DNA of 64,000 nucleotides from Penicillium oxalicum (Eukaryota; Ascomycota; Eurotiomycetes; Eurotiales; Aspergillaceae): NCBI RefSeq assembly GCF_001723175.1, contig NC_064652.1:3844001-3908000 (forward strand). The letters run 5' to 3'. The notes under the pieces are model-generated. The model did not search any database, was not told the DNA's origin, and was given only the letters and a program-made list of their open reading frames with translations. Of the stretch, positions 34,660-44,538 are shown one piece after another (positions within the stretch are counted from its first letter, which is position 1; each line of letters starts with the position of its first letter). A program made the position numbers and the translations under genes.

Positions 34660-37654
34660 TGCGGATGAATGCGAGAAGCCAAGTGGAGAGAGAAAATGGT
34701 AGGCAAAAGAAAGCCCCTATTGTGTGAATAACTGGCCGCGGTGAAGACAGGTAGGTCCAGAGTGTTTTGATTTATGGGCGGTCCGCTCGAGAATTTGCAA
34801 AGTGGTGAGACTGGACGGATGTCGAGGCAATATCAATGACTAGAAGATGTGGGGGAGGGCGTTCGATGCAAACGTCTTGGAGGCATTCGAGGCACGCGAA
34901 ACGTCTTCTTATAACCAATTCATTGGGCCACAGGACCCGGTCCTCCGAATCGGGGCATCATTCTGCAGCACGGTGCATTTGCACTACGCTTGTCCCCGGA
35001 AAGTGTATTGGGTACAATATCCAGTGTGCAATGCACACTGGACGATTTGGTGCCGGTACCTCGCATAGTCGGATCGCCCAGCTTTCTTTCTAAAAATGGA
35101 GCCCAGGTCCCCTGCTGGGAAAGTCAAAGTAAAGTGCGTGATGGGTCTCTCCGTCCGTGATGACCACATCTGACGGTCCGATTTGATGCAAGGGTGGCAA
35201 ACCTCGCCCAATGCGGGCCCTCCACTGCCTCCCGGGCCACGCACCAGGCCGATCGCGATCGGCGTACCTGAGCCAGCTTCCGCGATGACTTCAGCTTTGC
35301 CGCGATGGAGGAGCTCCGTCTACTGAACCCGATGATGACGCTAGGCATCACCGGTGTCGCAATCTTCATTTTACAGGCATTAGGGAGGGTGAGTCTGGAC
35401 GTTTTCTCTCTCTCTCTCTCTCTCTCTTTTTTTTCTCTCGTTTTGGGAGATCAATTCGGATGTTTCGACCTTTGTCAAGAAGGAATTTGCTGTGTCGATG
35501 GCATGATCTACCAATCCAATTCTTCCAGATGCGCCACACTACTTTAGTATGATTCTTCGGTGGCGGAGGGCCGATGTTTCCGTCAGGTACCATCAACTGA
35601 ACCAACGGTAGACGTGCCATTCCCGGTAGCCTAAAGTCCAGCACGGGGGCGTGCCCAGGATGGATCACTTTTGCATCAGCCTCGACTAAACCAGCCCTGG
35701 CCCATCTGAGACATGATGGTCTGGAGTCTGGATACACGCACCCCGACTGGTACGCTCGATTCTGTCTGGACCAAAAGAGAAAAAAATTTTTCAAATTACC
35801 CTCCTCCCTTCTATCGTTTTCTTCTCCCCCCTCCCTACCTTTTCCCAATAGGTGTGTATTGCATACCTCATCCCTTCGATGGCGCGGATGATTCATTTTT
35901 CCTTCTCAGAATGCAAGCCAATCAGAGCACTCCTCAAGCCGAATAATGTTCATTCGATCACTTGCAGTCATCATCTTCGGCCACGAGAAAACTAAAACGA
36001 TCCGCAGCGCCCCTTCCGGCCGTTGTCCTTCTGGTGTCCAGTGAGCATCTCGTGTCACGTGGATTCTCGGTAGAGACCGGGCCTCTGCTTATTGCAGTTT
36101 GACACGGGGCCACGCTTCCAACGGACTCGCAGGTTTCGCAACTTTCTAGAGCTCTTTTGGCCGGATCCATCCGATTCGTATCCAATCACCAGCGGGCTTG
36201 ACAAGTCGGCGGACGATGAAACCTGTCCGGGGGGCCCTGCTGAGTGGAGAAAATCCTCCCCCACAACACTACTGTAGGTCTAAGAGGGTCATTGGGGAAA
36301 ACGCCGGAGATTCGACGTGACATGAACAATTGGCCAAGAAATTCCGGTAGGGATAGATGTGCCCCGATCCGTTAACTCAGCGACTTCTACCGGTAAGATT
36401 GAAAAAACGCCTTCATGGAAGAAATGAAGACTATGATTCTCGCCTGAGGCAGGCTTGCCGGTTTGGGCGATCCCCGTTGATAGAGTTTCTGGAGAGACCT
36501 CACGTGAAGCAGTCCGGAATGTTCTCGAGTCGACATCTGTACGGCAGAGAAATACCGTTAAGGTTTTTGTGAGAATGTCATGCGACTTGGGGGCCTTGAG
36601 ATGAGAGAGTGAGTGAATACCCGGCACTTGCATTAAATCTGAGGATTTGTTACTGTCCGTTAATATTAGCAATGCTGCCATGGGCTGGTTAGATTAGGTT
36701 TCATTGTGTACTCGTGCGGAAGTACTCAATTCATGTCTTAACGAAACCTCGGACGGCCGAGTATCTTGTGTTGTATGACTCAGCATTGAAAATACTACAG
36801 GTACCTTTATCTAACAAATAGCATTCTCTTGAGAATGAGAAACACGGGCATGCCCAGTGGTCAAGGCGAGAATCACTCAGGCCCTGGGCTGGGGATGTGG
36901 ATTGCTTTGGCCACAAGTAGAGCTCGCGCTACTAATGATTCGTAGTATGAGACGGCTTATACAATGATCATGATATTTTGGCAAAACCTAGATGAGAGGA
37001 TGATGACTCGCCTCTGGCGCATTACGAGTGGGATTTTTTTCTCTTTTGTGGGGGCGACACGACCCATGGGAAAACCAACCTCAATGGTAAAATGTCTTCC
37101 CCAACGGGACGATACTCAACAGGATTAGCTGCGAAGATTCTTCAGCAATGGGATGCATCCCATTGTCTTTAGAGCTCGTGAAAGTGTGATCAAGGGCTTT
37201 CGATCATGACCTGCCTGCCGAGATAGATAGCAACCGGCAATTCTGATGACCGTGACAAAGACCAAAACATCCGTGTCCTACAGAGATGGCCATACTGCGG
37301 AATAAACCGTATCGAAATGGGTGAGGGGCTATTAGCCTACGAGGATTTCTCCTCGTGTACAGACAACCTATTCCAGTCGTTGATCTTGTCACCTAACCTT
37401 CTTGTGGCTCTCGGACGGACACAGGACTCTATAGACTCACCATCTAGGTCACAGGGAAATGCGGAAGGGCCGCGCGTGGCAGAACCAAGCCTCTAAGCTT
37501 TTTGAACCTCCCTTTGAAGAATGGCAAGCAGGAAACACCCAAAGCCCCATGAATACAACTAGAAATATTATGTGTATTTTGTAGGATAAACATGGCCCCA
37601 TAATGCGCACTTTCAATGGACCAACCCCGATTCCACTACGAGTGATCATGATGT
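34660..37654. other. Three-kilobase interval with no supported gene
   Basis: Many short frames, none with a recognisable domain. A (CT)n microsatellite followed by a T run lies at 35406-35440. The 176-codon minus-strand frame at 35366-35896 owes part of its length to that repeat, which it translates as an Arg/Glu dipeptide run, so I do not call it a gene. Confidence 0.5.
35406..35427. repeat. (CT)11 microsatellite
   Basis: Eleven CT units followed by a short T/C run. Confidence 0.9.
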
Positions 37655-39047
37655 CTAGTAACTCCTTGGTAGGTTGAGAACCTTTTCACTCACATAGTTG
37701 AGAATCATCTCACGGCTCACAGGTGCGATTCGCGGGACGAGGCATTCGCGGAGGTATCGCTCCACATCGTATTCCATTGCGTATCCCATACCCCCGTGGG
37801 CCAAAACGGCCCGCTCACAGGCAGTGAAGGCAGCCTCGGCGGCGAGATACTTGGCGCTGTTACAAGCAACCCCAACCGCGTGGAACGGGACCGCACCGTC
37901 GTTGGAATCGTACAGACGAGCGGCGTGATACGTAGCGAGCTTGGCAGCCTCAAGCTTCATATAGGCGTCTGCAAGTGGATGCGCGACTCCCTGATTCTGG
38001 CCAATGGGTCGGCCAAAAACGACTCGGTCTCTGGCGTACTGAGCCGCCTTCTCGAGAGCTGCATAACCAAGACCCAGGGCTTCGCCAGCCAGCAAGCAGC
38101 GTTCAGCGTTCATGCCATGCAAAATGATTTTGAACCCCTGGTTCTCCTCTCCAATCAAAGTATCGGCCGGGATTTTATAGTTGTCGAAAAAGACCTCATT
38201 GGCATCAACTGCGCGGCCACCCATCTTCTTGATCTTGCGCATATCGAGGCCCGGCTGATTGCGGTCGAGGTCAATGCAAAAGAGTGATAAGCCTTCGCTA
38301 GATTTCTTGACTTCCTCGAGGGGGGTTGTGCGGGCCAGGAGGATCATCTTTGAGGCAACTTGCGCGCAAGTGATCCAAATCTTCTGACCAGATATAGAGT
38401 ATCCCCCTTGGGTTTTCGTCGCCAGCGTCTTTAATTTAAGAGTTTCAAGGCCCGTGTTGGGTTCAGTGACACCAAAGCAAGTACGCCAAGTACCATTGAT
38501 GATGTTTGGAATGGTCGTCTCCAATTGTTCCTTTGTGCCGAATTTCGCGAGAGGTTGCGTCGCGTATACATTGGCGTGGATCGCCTGGGCACCAGCCATT
38601 CCCGCTCCCGACTGCGTGATGGTTTGCATCATTATAGTGGCCTCGGAGATACCTGCATTAAAAGTGAGCACCTGCGGCAACCGCTCATTGGGTAGTTTTA
38701 TGCAATGACCTACCTAGACCTGCACCGCCGAGCGATTCCGGAAGAGCTATTCCCAGCCATCCGTCTTTGGCCAAAGCCGCATGAAATTCCTTTGGATCTT
38801 TCTCTTGCTGATCACGCTCTTGCCAATATGTGTTTGGAAAATTGGAGCAGATGTGCTTGATCGCTTCGTGGACAGTCAGTTGTTCGTCTGTGAATCCTGT
38901 CATTTCCATGATATCCCGCCGCCTCGACGTCGAAAAGAATGAGACTTGCGATGTCACAAGAACTCGATTGCTCACGGCCGGAGAGGCCCTGCGGGACAAG
39001 AGAGTCCACTGAGACCTTGCATATTGTCGGACTGGTGTTCGAAACAT
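37655..39047 (-). CDS. Acyl-CoA dehydrogenase, probably mitochondrial
   Basis: Two exons, 39047-38714 and 38652-37655, with a 61-bp intron, give 443 residues. The first 45 residues are rich in Arg/Ser/Thr with no acids (MFRTPVRQYARSQWTLLSRR...), a typical mitochondrial presequence. Family signatures follow: LGIALPESLGGAGLG, the FAD/substrate segment CFGVTEPNTG, KIWITCAQ, and the C-terminal arginine-rich helix with GGMGYAMEYDVERYLRE. The usual C-terminal catalytic Glu (YEGT region) is not obvious. The segment NAERCLLAGEALGLG carries a Glu where isovaleryl-CoA and long-chain enzymes have theirs, so I infer that as the base. It should introduce a 2,3-double bond into an acyl-CoA with electrons passed to ETF. 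It is divergent from a CoA-transferase gene with a 292-bp shared promoter. Confidence 0.94.
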
Positions 39048-39339
39048 GGTCGACGGTTTGAGTCCTCATAAATTGGGACAAACTGATTTAAAGACGCAAA
39101 AGGACCATTTTTACGTCACCCCAAGCTAGGGAAGGGGGGGGGGGGGGGGCTTTCTCAGAGTGGTAACCGATCTTACCGATTAGCCGACTTCCCCGCATGT
39201 TCGGTGCATTGTGAAGATGGCCGTGAGGGGTTGTCGAGGGAGATTCGCTCGATCTTTTTAGCGATGAGATCGCCTTGATAGAATGAAAAATTAAATAAAA
39301 CGGAGGTCGAAATCGAATACACGTATCTTGTCGCACGAC
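39048..39339. promoter_or_regulatory. Bidirectional promoter of the dehydrogenase / CoA-transferase pair
   Basis: Only 292 bp separate the two divergent ATGs. The interval has a run of 16 G (39134-39149) roughly 90 bp upstream of the dehydrogenase start and an AAATTAAATAAAA stretch about 50 bp before the transferase. Co-regulation is inferred from the arrangement. Confidence 0.5.
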
Positions 39340-40656
39340 ATGACTGTTGCAAATAATGTCAACCCGTACTTCAGCGCAATAGGGATCTCGTTTCTTGCGA
39401 CTCGGGGGTGGCGGCCGCCGTGTGTATCTTTGTCTCGCTCGGCATTGCGATTCAACGCTTCTCAGGCGCGCTGGAATTGGTCGTCAAGTCGGTTGTCGCG
39501 TACGCCGCCACTTGCTGGCATCACCGTTGTCAGCTTAGAACAGGCCATCGCGGCGCCCTTTTGCACCCGTCAACTGGCCGACCTCGGTGCCCGAGTGATT
39601 AAAGTCGAGCGACCGGGATTGGGCGATTTCGCGCGTCAATACGACTCCCGCGTCCGTGGCCTCTCATCCCATTTTGTGTGGACCAATCGCTCCAAGGAAA
39701 GTCTAGCGCTGGATCTGAAGGATGAAAAGGATCGTACTGTGCTACAGAAGCTATTGGAACGAGCCGATGTGCTTGTGCAAAATCTGGCACCGGGTGCCAG
39801 CGCCCGGCTTGGCCTGTCATACGAGGCACTGAAAGAGAAGAACCCTTCAATCATTGTCTGCGACATTTCGGGCTATGGACAAGATGGCCCATATCGGGAC
39901 AGAAAAGCATATGATCTTCTCATCCAAAGCGAAGCAGGCTTGTTGTCCGTTACGGGAACAGGTACTGAGCCCGTAAAAGTGGCTATTTCGATTGCGGATA
40001 TCGCCGCCGGAATGTACGCTTTTACCAACATTCTCTCTGCAATCATCCGGCGTGGTAAGGATGGCCAAGGATGTCGCATCGATATCTCAATGTTGGAAAG
40101 CATGGTCGAGTGGATGGGATTTCCGATGTACTATGCTTTCGATGGAGCTCCTGGACCCAAGCCATCGGGCGCCTCCCACGCGTCAATCTATCCCTACGGG
40201 CCATTCACGACAAACGACGGCCAAGTCATGCTGGGCATACAGAACGAGCGGGAGTGGGCAAAGTTTTGCGATATTGTGCTTGGTCAAGCAGACTTGGTGA
40301 CCGATTCTCGGTTTTCGAGCAATGCATTGCGAACCGAGAACCGAGACGCCTTAAGGGACATTATTTGTGATGTCTTTTCGCGGCTATCGACTTCGGAAGT
40401 TATCACTCGCCTCGAAAATGCCTCAGTCGCGAATGCGAGTCTTAATGATATGAACAAGGTATGGAATCATTCACAGCTGGAAGCTCGCGACCGGTGGACC
40501 AGCATCGAAACTCCCGCTGGTCTTGTGCCTGCGCTCCTGCCACCGGGTTCGACAAAACCGGGGGGACAGGATGGCTATGAACCTCAAATGGGCTCAGTAC
40601 CAAAAGTGGGACAACACAATGATGCTATCCTGGTGGAGCTTGGTTTGAAGGAATGA
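39340..40656 (+). CDS. CoA-transferase family III (CaiB/BaiF type)
   Basis: A single exon of 438 residues starting at the ATG at 39340. The N terminus is Arg/Ser-rich with few acidic residues and may be a mitochondrial presequence. The family III core follows: PLAGITVVSLEQAIAAPFCT, LADLGARVIKVE, GDFAR, the LALDLK stretch, ADVLVQNLAPG, and GYGQDGPYRDRKAYDLL, in which the Asp of RKAYDLLIQ is the expected catalytic aspartate that forms the mixed anhydride. The enzyme moves CoA between organic acids, for example from succinyl-CoA to a dicarboxylate. With the divergent acyl-CoA dehydrogenase it suggests activation and then dehydrogenation of the same acid; mesaconate/glutarate-type acids are candidates only. 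Confidence 0.93.
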   Translation: MTVANNVNPYFSAIGISFLATRGWRPPCVSLSRSALRFNASQARWNWSSSRLSRTPPLAGITVVSLEQAIAAPFCTRQLADLGARVIKVERPGLGDFARQYDSRVRGLSSHFVWTNRSKESLALDLKDEKDRTVLQKLLERADVLVQNLAPGASARLGLSYEALKEKNPSIIVCDISGYGQDGPYRDRKAYDLLIQSEAGLLSVTGTGTEPVKVAISIADIAAGMYAFTNILSAIIRRGKDGQGCRIDISMLESMVEWMGFPMYYAFDGAPGPKPSGASHASIYPYGPFTTNDGQVMLGIQNEREWAKFCDIVLGQADLVTDSRFSSNALRTENRDALRDIICDVFSRLSTSEVITRLENASVANASLNDMNKVWNHSQLEARDRWTSIETPAGLVPALLPPGSTKPGGQDGYEPQMGSVPKVGQHNDAILVELGLKE

Positions 40657-41936
40657 TGTGTTGCCTCCAGCGACTGCCGGGCTTGATGTCAGGTAGTCAT
40701 ACCACGGTGGTGACTCTCTCATCTCGCTCTGATATAAGCTAGGAGCTGATACCCAGGGACTAGGGGGTGAATAAGCCGATGATTCTCAAGTCTATGAAAT
40801 TTTCGGCATGGCCGACTACTCAGCTGTGTAAAAGCCAGTCAATTCTCTCGACTAGGGAGAATCCTGCCTACATGAATGCTTGCATATTTCCCATAAACAA
40901 GGGGCGACTCATCGTTGGAAAATCGGGCTTTACTATCGCTAATGTGTGATGATCTGAGGACCACGCTGTTTAGCTATATCACAAGATAGAGAATACAAGA
41001 AGCTACCGGGCCGCCGAACATCTTGAATAGTCGATTCATCTCTTCGGGCGCAGAATATACCTTGCCAGAATTTCGATTTCTGGCCCTTCGCCTCCTTGTG
41101 ATAAATGGCGTACCTGTTCAATCTATCGAACTATCAGAAATCTTTTGAGGATTCCCCCCCCCCCAACCCGCCTAATACCCGAAATGTTGAGATCCTTGTT
41201 ATGAGTATTGGAGCCTCATTCCTTGTTTATGATAACGCTCTCCAATTATGTGCGGGCAGTAATGGCACAAGAACGTACATCCACCCGGAAAGGTGGGCAG
41301 CACTAGATAGACATCAATGGGCAATCCATTTGGGACCGATCAGAATACCGAGGGCCGTGAGTCCTCTCCAGCCGACCGTATCTTGTCCACTTTCCGAGAA
41401 GCTAGACCGAATATTGGAGTGGGAGAAGGTCCGGATTGTGCTTCTCCACAAAAACCAGCATGGAGTTTCCACCCTGACCATTAGTTGGAAATTTAGGATG
41501 TTCACAGCGGTTGCTGCCGACAGGACTTTTTTGGACTTATTGAGTCCCCTTTTGCTATCGAAATTTCTGACCCCTGGCTCAAAGGTTGCATTATACAAAA
41601 CAAGTCTCACGCTGTATAATTTCCCATGCACTTCCAACCGTCTTGGGGCTGTATGCACGATCGGCTAATCTCAAGCGTGGCGATATCCGTGACGGATGTA
41701 AACTTCTCCGGCCTTCGGCATTTGACTCAAATCGGCAAGAGAGACCTCGGAGTTAATCAGATAAGCCCCAGATCCAAGGTACCGACCCACTCTCCGGGCC
41801 GCAAAAGGGTATGGTGACCAAAAGTCAAAATGACTGCTGGTCAATACCGAAAGGTTTGCCGATTCCCGTGCCTTTATATAGAGTCACCTGGATGTTCAAA
41901 CATCAGTCGCTGAACATCGATTCAAAAATTCTCAAC
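40657..41936. other. Intergenic region with one unassigned long frame
   Basis: A plus-strand frame of 187 codons at 41105-41668 begins with a real ATG and has ordinary amino-acid composition, but it crosses a run of 11 C (41154-41164), has no known domain, and overlaps an open minus-strand frame of 114 codons. I leave it as unassigned. The last 250 bp should carry the promoter of the AMID-like gene. Confidence 0.35.
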
Positions 41937-43504
41937 ATGTCTGCTTCATCCCTTAGGAATATTATCGTGATTGGGGGCTCCTTTGTAGGACGGGTGAGTC
42001 GAGAACTGACCGCATACGATAATTCACATTACAAGAGGGGTTGCTGATGTTTTATTTTATTTGTACTCCATAGGCAACTGTGCAAGAGCTCGTCAAGATC
42101 ATTCCACCAACTCATCGGGTACGCCGAACTTTGTGGTTCTTGGTCTTTCGATCGATCCAGAAAACCTAGCGAGCCGCCGCTAATCAGCATGTCAGATCCT
42201 TTTGACGGAGACTCACAGCCACTTCCACCATCTATTCACATTTGTAGGCCAAAACATTCCATTCTCGCTGATAAACAAATGACACAAGATAACTGACAAC
42301 GGTCTTCAGCCTCGTTTTGCCATCGTTCCTGGACAGGAACACAAAGCTTTCATTCCTTACAGTGGCTTGTTTTCCGGCGCACCCGATCCCGCTTCGCACG
42401 CCGTCATCCAAGCTTGTGTCACCTCTATTCAGCCGGGGCACGTCCAGCTCGACCGAGAATGGCAAGGCTCTACGCATGTACCCTTTGATTACGTCGTCGT
42501 CGCAACCGGAACGAGATTGTCAAAACCCGCTGCGATGGAGCACGATGACAAGCCCTCGTCGGTTGAATATTTGCAATCCCACCAAGATCAAATCAGGCGA
42601 TCCAAGACCATCTTAATTGTTGGAGGTGGTGCAGTGGGGGTCCAAATGGCCACGGATTTGAAGGAGTACTTCCCAGACAAGGAGGTCACTGTCGTACAAT
42701 CACGGGCCCGAGTCATGCCCAGTTTCCATCCCCGACTCCATGAAATCATTCAGGAGCGATTTGATCAACTCGGCATTCGACTCATCACAGAATCACGGGT
42801 CAAAATCCCCCCAGGAGGATTTCCTAATACTGGAACACCCTTTGATGTGGACCTCACGAACGGCTCTAAGGTGTCTGCAGAGTTTGTCATTCTAGCTACT
42901 GGGCAGACCCCCAACAATCAACTAGTGGCAGACCTGAAACCGTCCACACCAGGGGCACCCTCAATAGTCAACCCGGATAACGGATACATCCGCGTTAGGC
43001 CAACAATGCAGTTCCTCGATGAGAAGTATGGGAACATGTTTGCTGTTGGGGACATCGCCGATACCGGAGCACAGAAAGCTGCGAGACCCGGAGCCGCGCA
43101 GGCTGCAGTCGTTGCGAAAAATATAGTGTCGTTGATAGAGGGAGAAACCCCCCAAGAGAAGTTTGTGAAGGGACCCGGAGCAATCCACATCACTTTGGGA
43201 ATGGTGAGTGAACTTTCATACTTCTTGGATTGTGCGGTAACTCCACTTTGGGCGGCTGTTGCTAACACATTCGGCTTCCTTGCAGAAATACAATATGATT
43301 TTCCGCAACCCGAATCCTGCGGAAAATCAAACCGAGCCGTGGATTTTGGAAAAACACGAGTAAGCCGTCATTCTCCTATAGCGCTTCGTGATAAATTCAT
43401 GCTTTACTAATACTGCTCTTAGCGGCCGGGAGGATATGAATGTGGAAAGTATGTGGGAACGTATGGGAATCTCGATTGAAAATCCGCGTCAGTACCATCT
43501 TTAA
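41937..43504 (+). CDS. AMID-like FAD/NAD(P)H oxidoreductase (AIF-M2/FSP1-type)
   Basis: Six exons: 41937-41993, 42074-42118, 42196-42243, 42310-43203, 43286-43359 and 43423-43504, giving 399 residues. Three tiny 5' exons of 19, 15 and 16 codons are all in phase 0. The N-terminal FAD-binding strand is IIVIGGSFVGRATVQEL, followed by THSHFHHLFTFPRFAIVPG. A second Rossmann fold for NAD(P)H is ILIVGGGAVGVQMATDL, and the C-terminal FAD-contact motif is FAVGDIADTGAQKA. This order is that of single-FAD pyridine nucleotide oxidoreductases of the AMID/type II NADH dehydrogenase group, which transfer electrons from NAD(P)H to quinones. No transmembrane segment is present. A membrane association, as in AMID, is possible but not shown by the sequence. 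Confidence 0.93.
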
Positions 43505-44429
43505 GCATGAGTGGGTCAATTTGAATCTTGGAGGGTCAATTTCTGAAGAGCCGGAGAAGAAATGGACTATGTTATCGGACGGGAAACTATCCTTGCTCAC
43601 TGTGTAGTCGCATACTATCTCTCACTAGAAAGCCTGCTATTCCAGGTATCGGTATCACTGAAAATCGTGAAAAATGCAGTTTTCGATCACTTTCAGATCT
43701 GGCAATGACATATCTTCTTTGAATTCAAATCCGCACGAGGATTTTTTGGGAAGCTGAAACTGCTGTGGAACGACAAGCTAAAAAAATCAGATACGTTATT
43801 TTGGACTCATTTCTAACCGCCCTGACAGCCAGGCTGAAAGCCAATACTGCACACACTTTCTTACGCAGGATCTGAGCACTAGATAGTGACTGTCAAGATT
43901 GATGAAAGGTAGCTTTTGCTTGTCTGTGTTAAGTAGACGTGTCCTCGGGAGTTCTGTTCCCTGCTGCCCGGCAAAGACATTAGTGTCCGAGATTGAAAAA
44001 TATGACATGTTAGGTGCCGAGCGCGATGGATGTCTCCCAGGTCTTACTCCCAAAGCTCCCTATATTCTCAATTGTCCGAGGCCGTGTTACAAGGACACGC
44101 AGAAGGGGATTACGCCAGTGAAACTTGAGGCCAATGACCACTAGGCCTTGAGCGAGGAAAATGATATTCGAAGGGGCGATGATGTGCCATTCGCTTCTTT
44201 GAGACGAATTTCAAATTAGCGTGTTTTATCTGATTGCAAAAGTCTGGATTGCATGTTACACCTGGGTATTTCAGGGTGAATATAGAACAACAGTGTCTTG
44301 ACAACACTCTGTGCTCGAGTGGGTCTGAAAAATTGACCAGTCTTGTCCAAAATGAATGCCTGAGGCCCTAATGGCCCCTGCTTGATTCTCTCCTGTCGAT
44401 AGTGATTTGGAAAAATGCAAAAAGAGGAA
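43505..44429. other. Intergenic region downstream of AMID-like gene
   Basis: No supported protein gene. The tRNA terminator lies at its right end. Confidence 0.6.
44419..44423 (-). terminator. RNA polymerase III terminator of the tRNA-Pro gene
   Basis: On the minus strand a TTTTT run begins six bases after the mature tRNA 3' end, the normal Pol III stop. Confidence 0.75.
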
Positions 44430-44538
44430 GGCCCTAGCCGCGAATCGAACGCGGGTCACATCCATGCAAGACTAATTTGTTATTCAGTCTGGATTCAAAT
44501 CACCCGAAGGATGTATGATACCACTATACTACCAGGGC
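44430..44538 (-). tRNA. tRNA-Pro (anticodon CGG) with an intron of about 38 nt
   Basis: On the minus strand: a seven-pair acceptor stem (GCCCTGG with CTAGGGC, one G-T pair) and discriminator C; the D-arm region TAGTATAGTGGTATCAT with a weak stem; a five-pair anticodon stem CATCC/GGATG; and the T-arm CCGCG-TTCGATT-CGCGG. The anticodon loop begins TTCGGG, giving CGG at positions 34-36 with G37. The extra sequence between G37 and T38 is placed where nuclear tRNA introns occur, about 38 nt. Loop TTNGGGT and discriminator C agree with fungal tRNA-Pro. The internal promoter boxes are contained in the D and T arms. The D-stem is poor, so decoding identity should be held a little loosely. Confidence 0.82.

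Noticed and set aside
35366..35896. 176-codon minus-strand frame
   Set aside because: It is extended by translation of the (CT)n repeat into Arg/Glu runs and has no domain or splice support.
37698..38708. Long plus-strand frames opposite the acyl-CoA dehydrogenase
   Set aside because: Antisense shadows of a well-supported gene.
39328..39339. Start of the CoA-transferase at 39328
   Set aside because: That codon is TTG; the first real ATG in frame is at 39340.
41105..41668. 187-codon plus-strand frame
   Set aside because: Passes through a homopolymer C run and overlaps an open antisense frame; nothing recognised. Kept only as a note in the intergenic entry.
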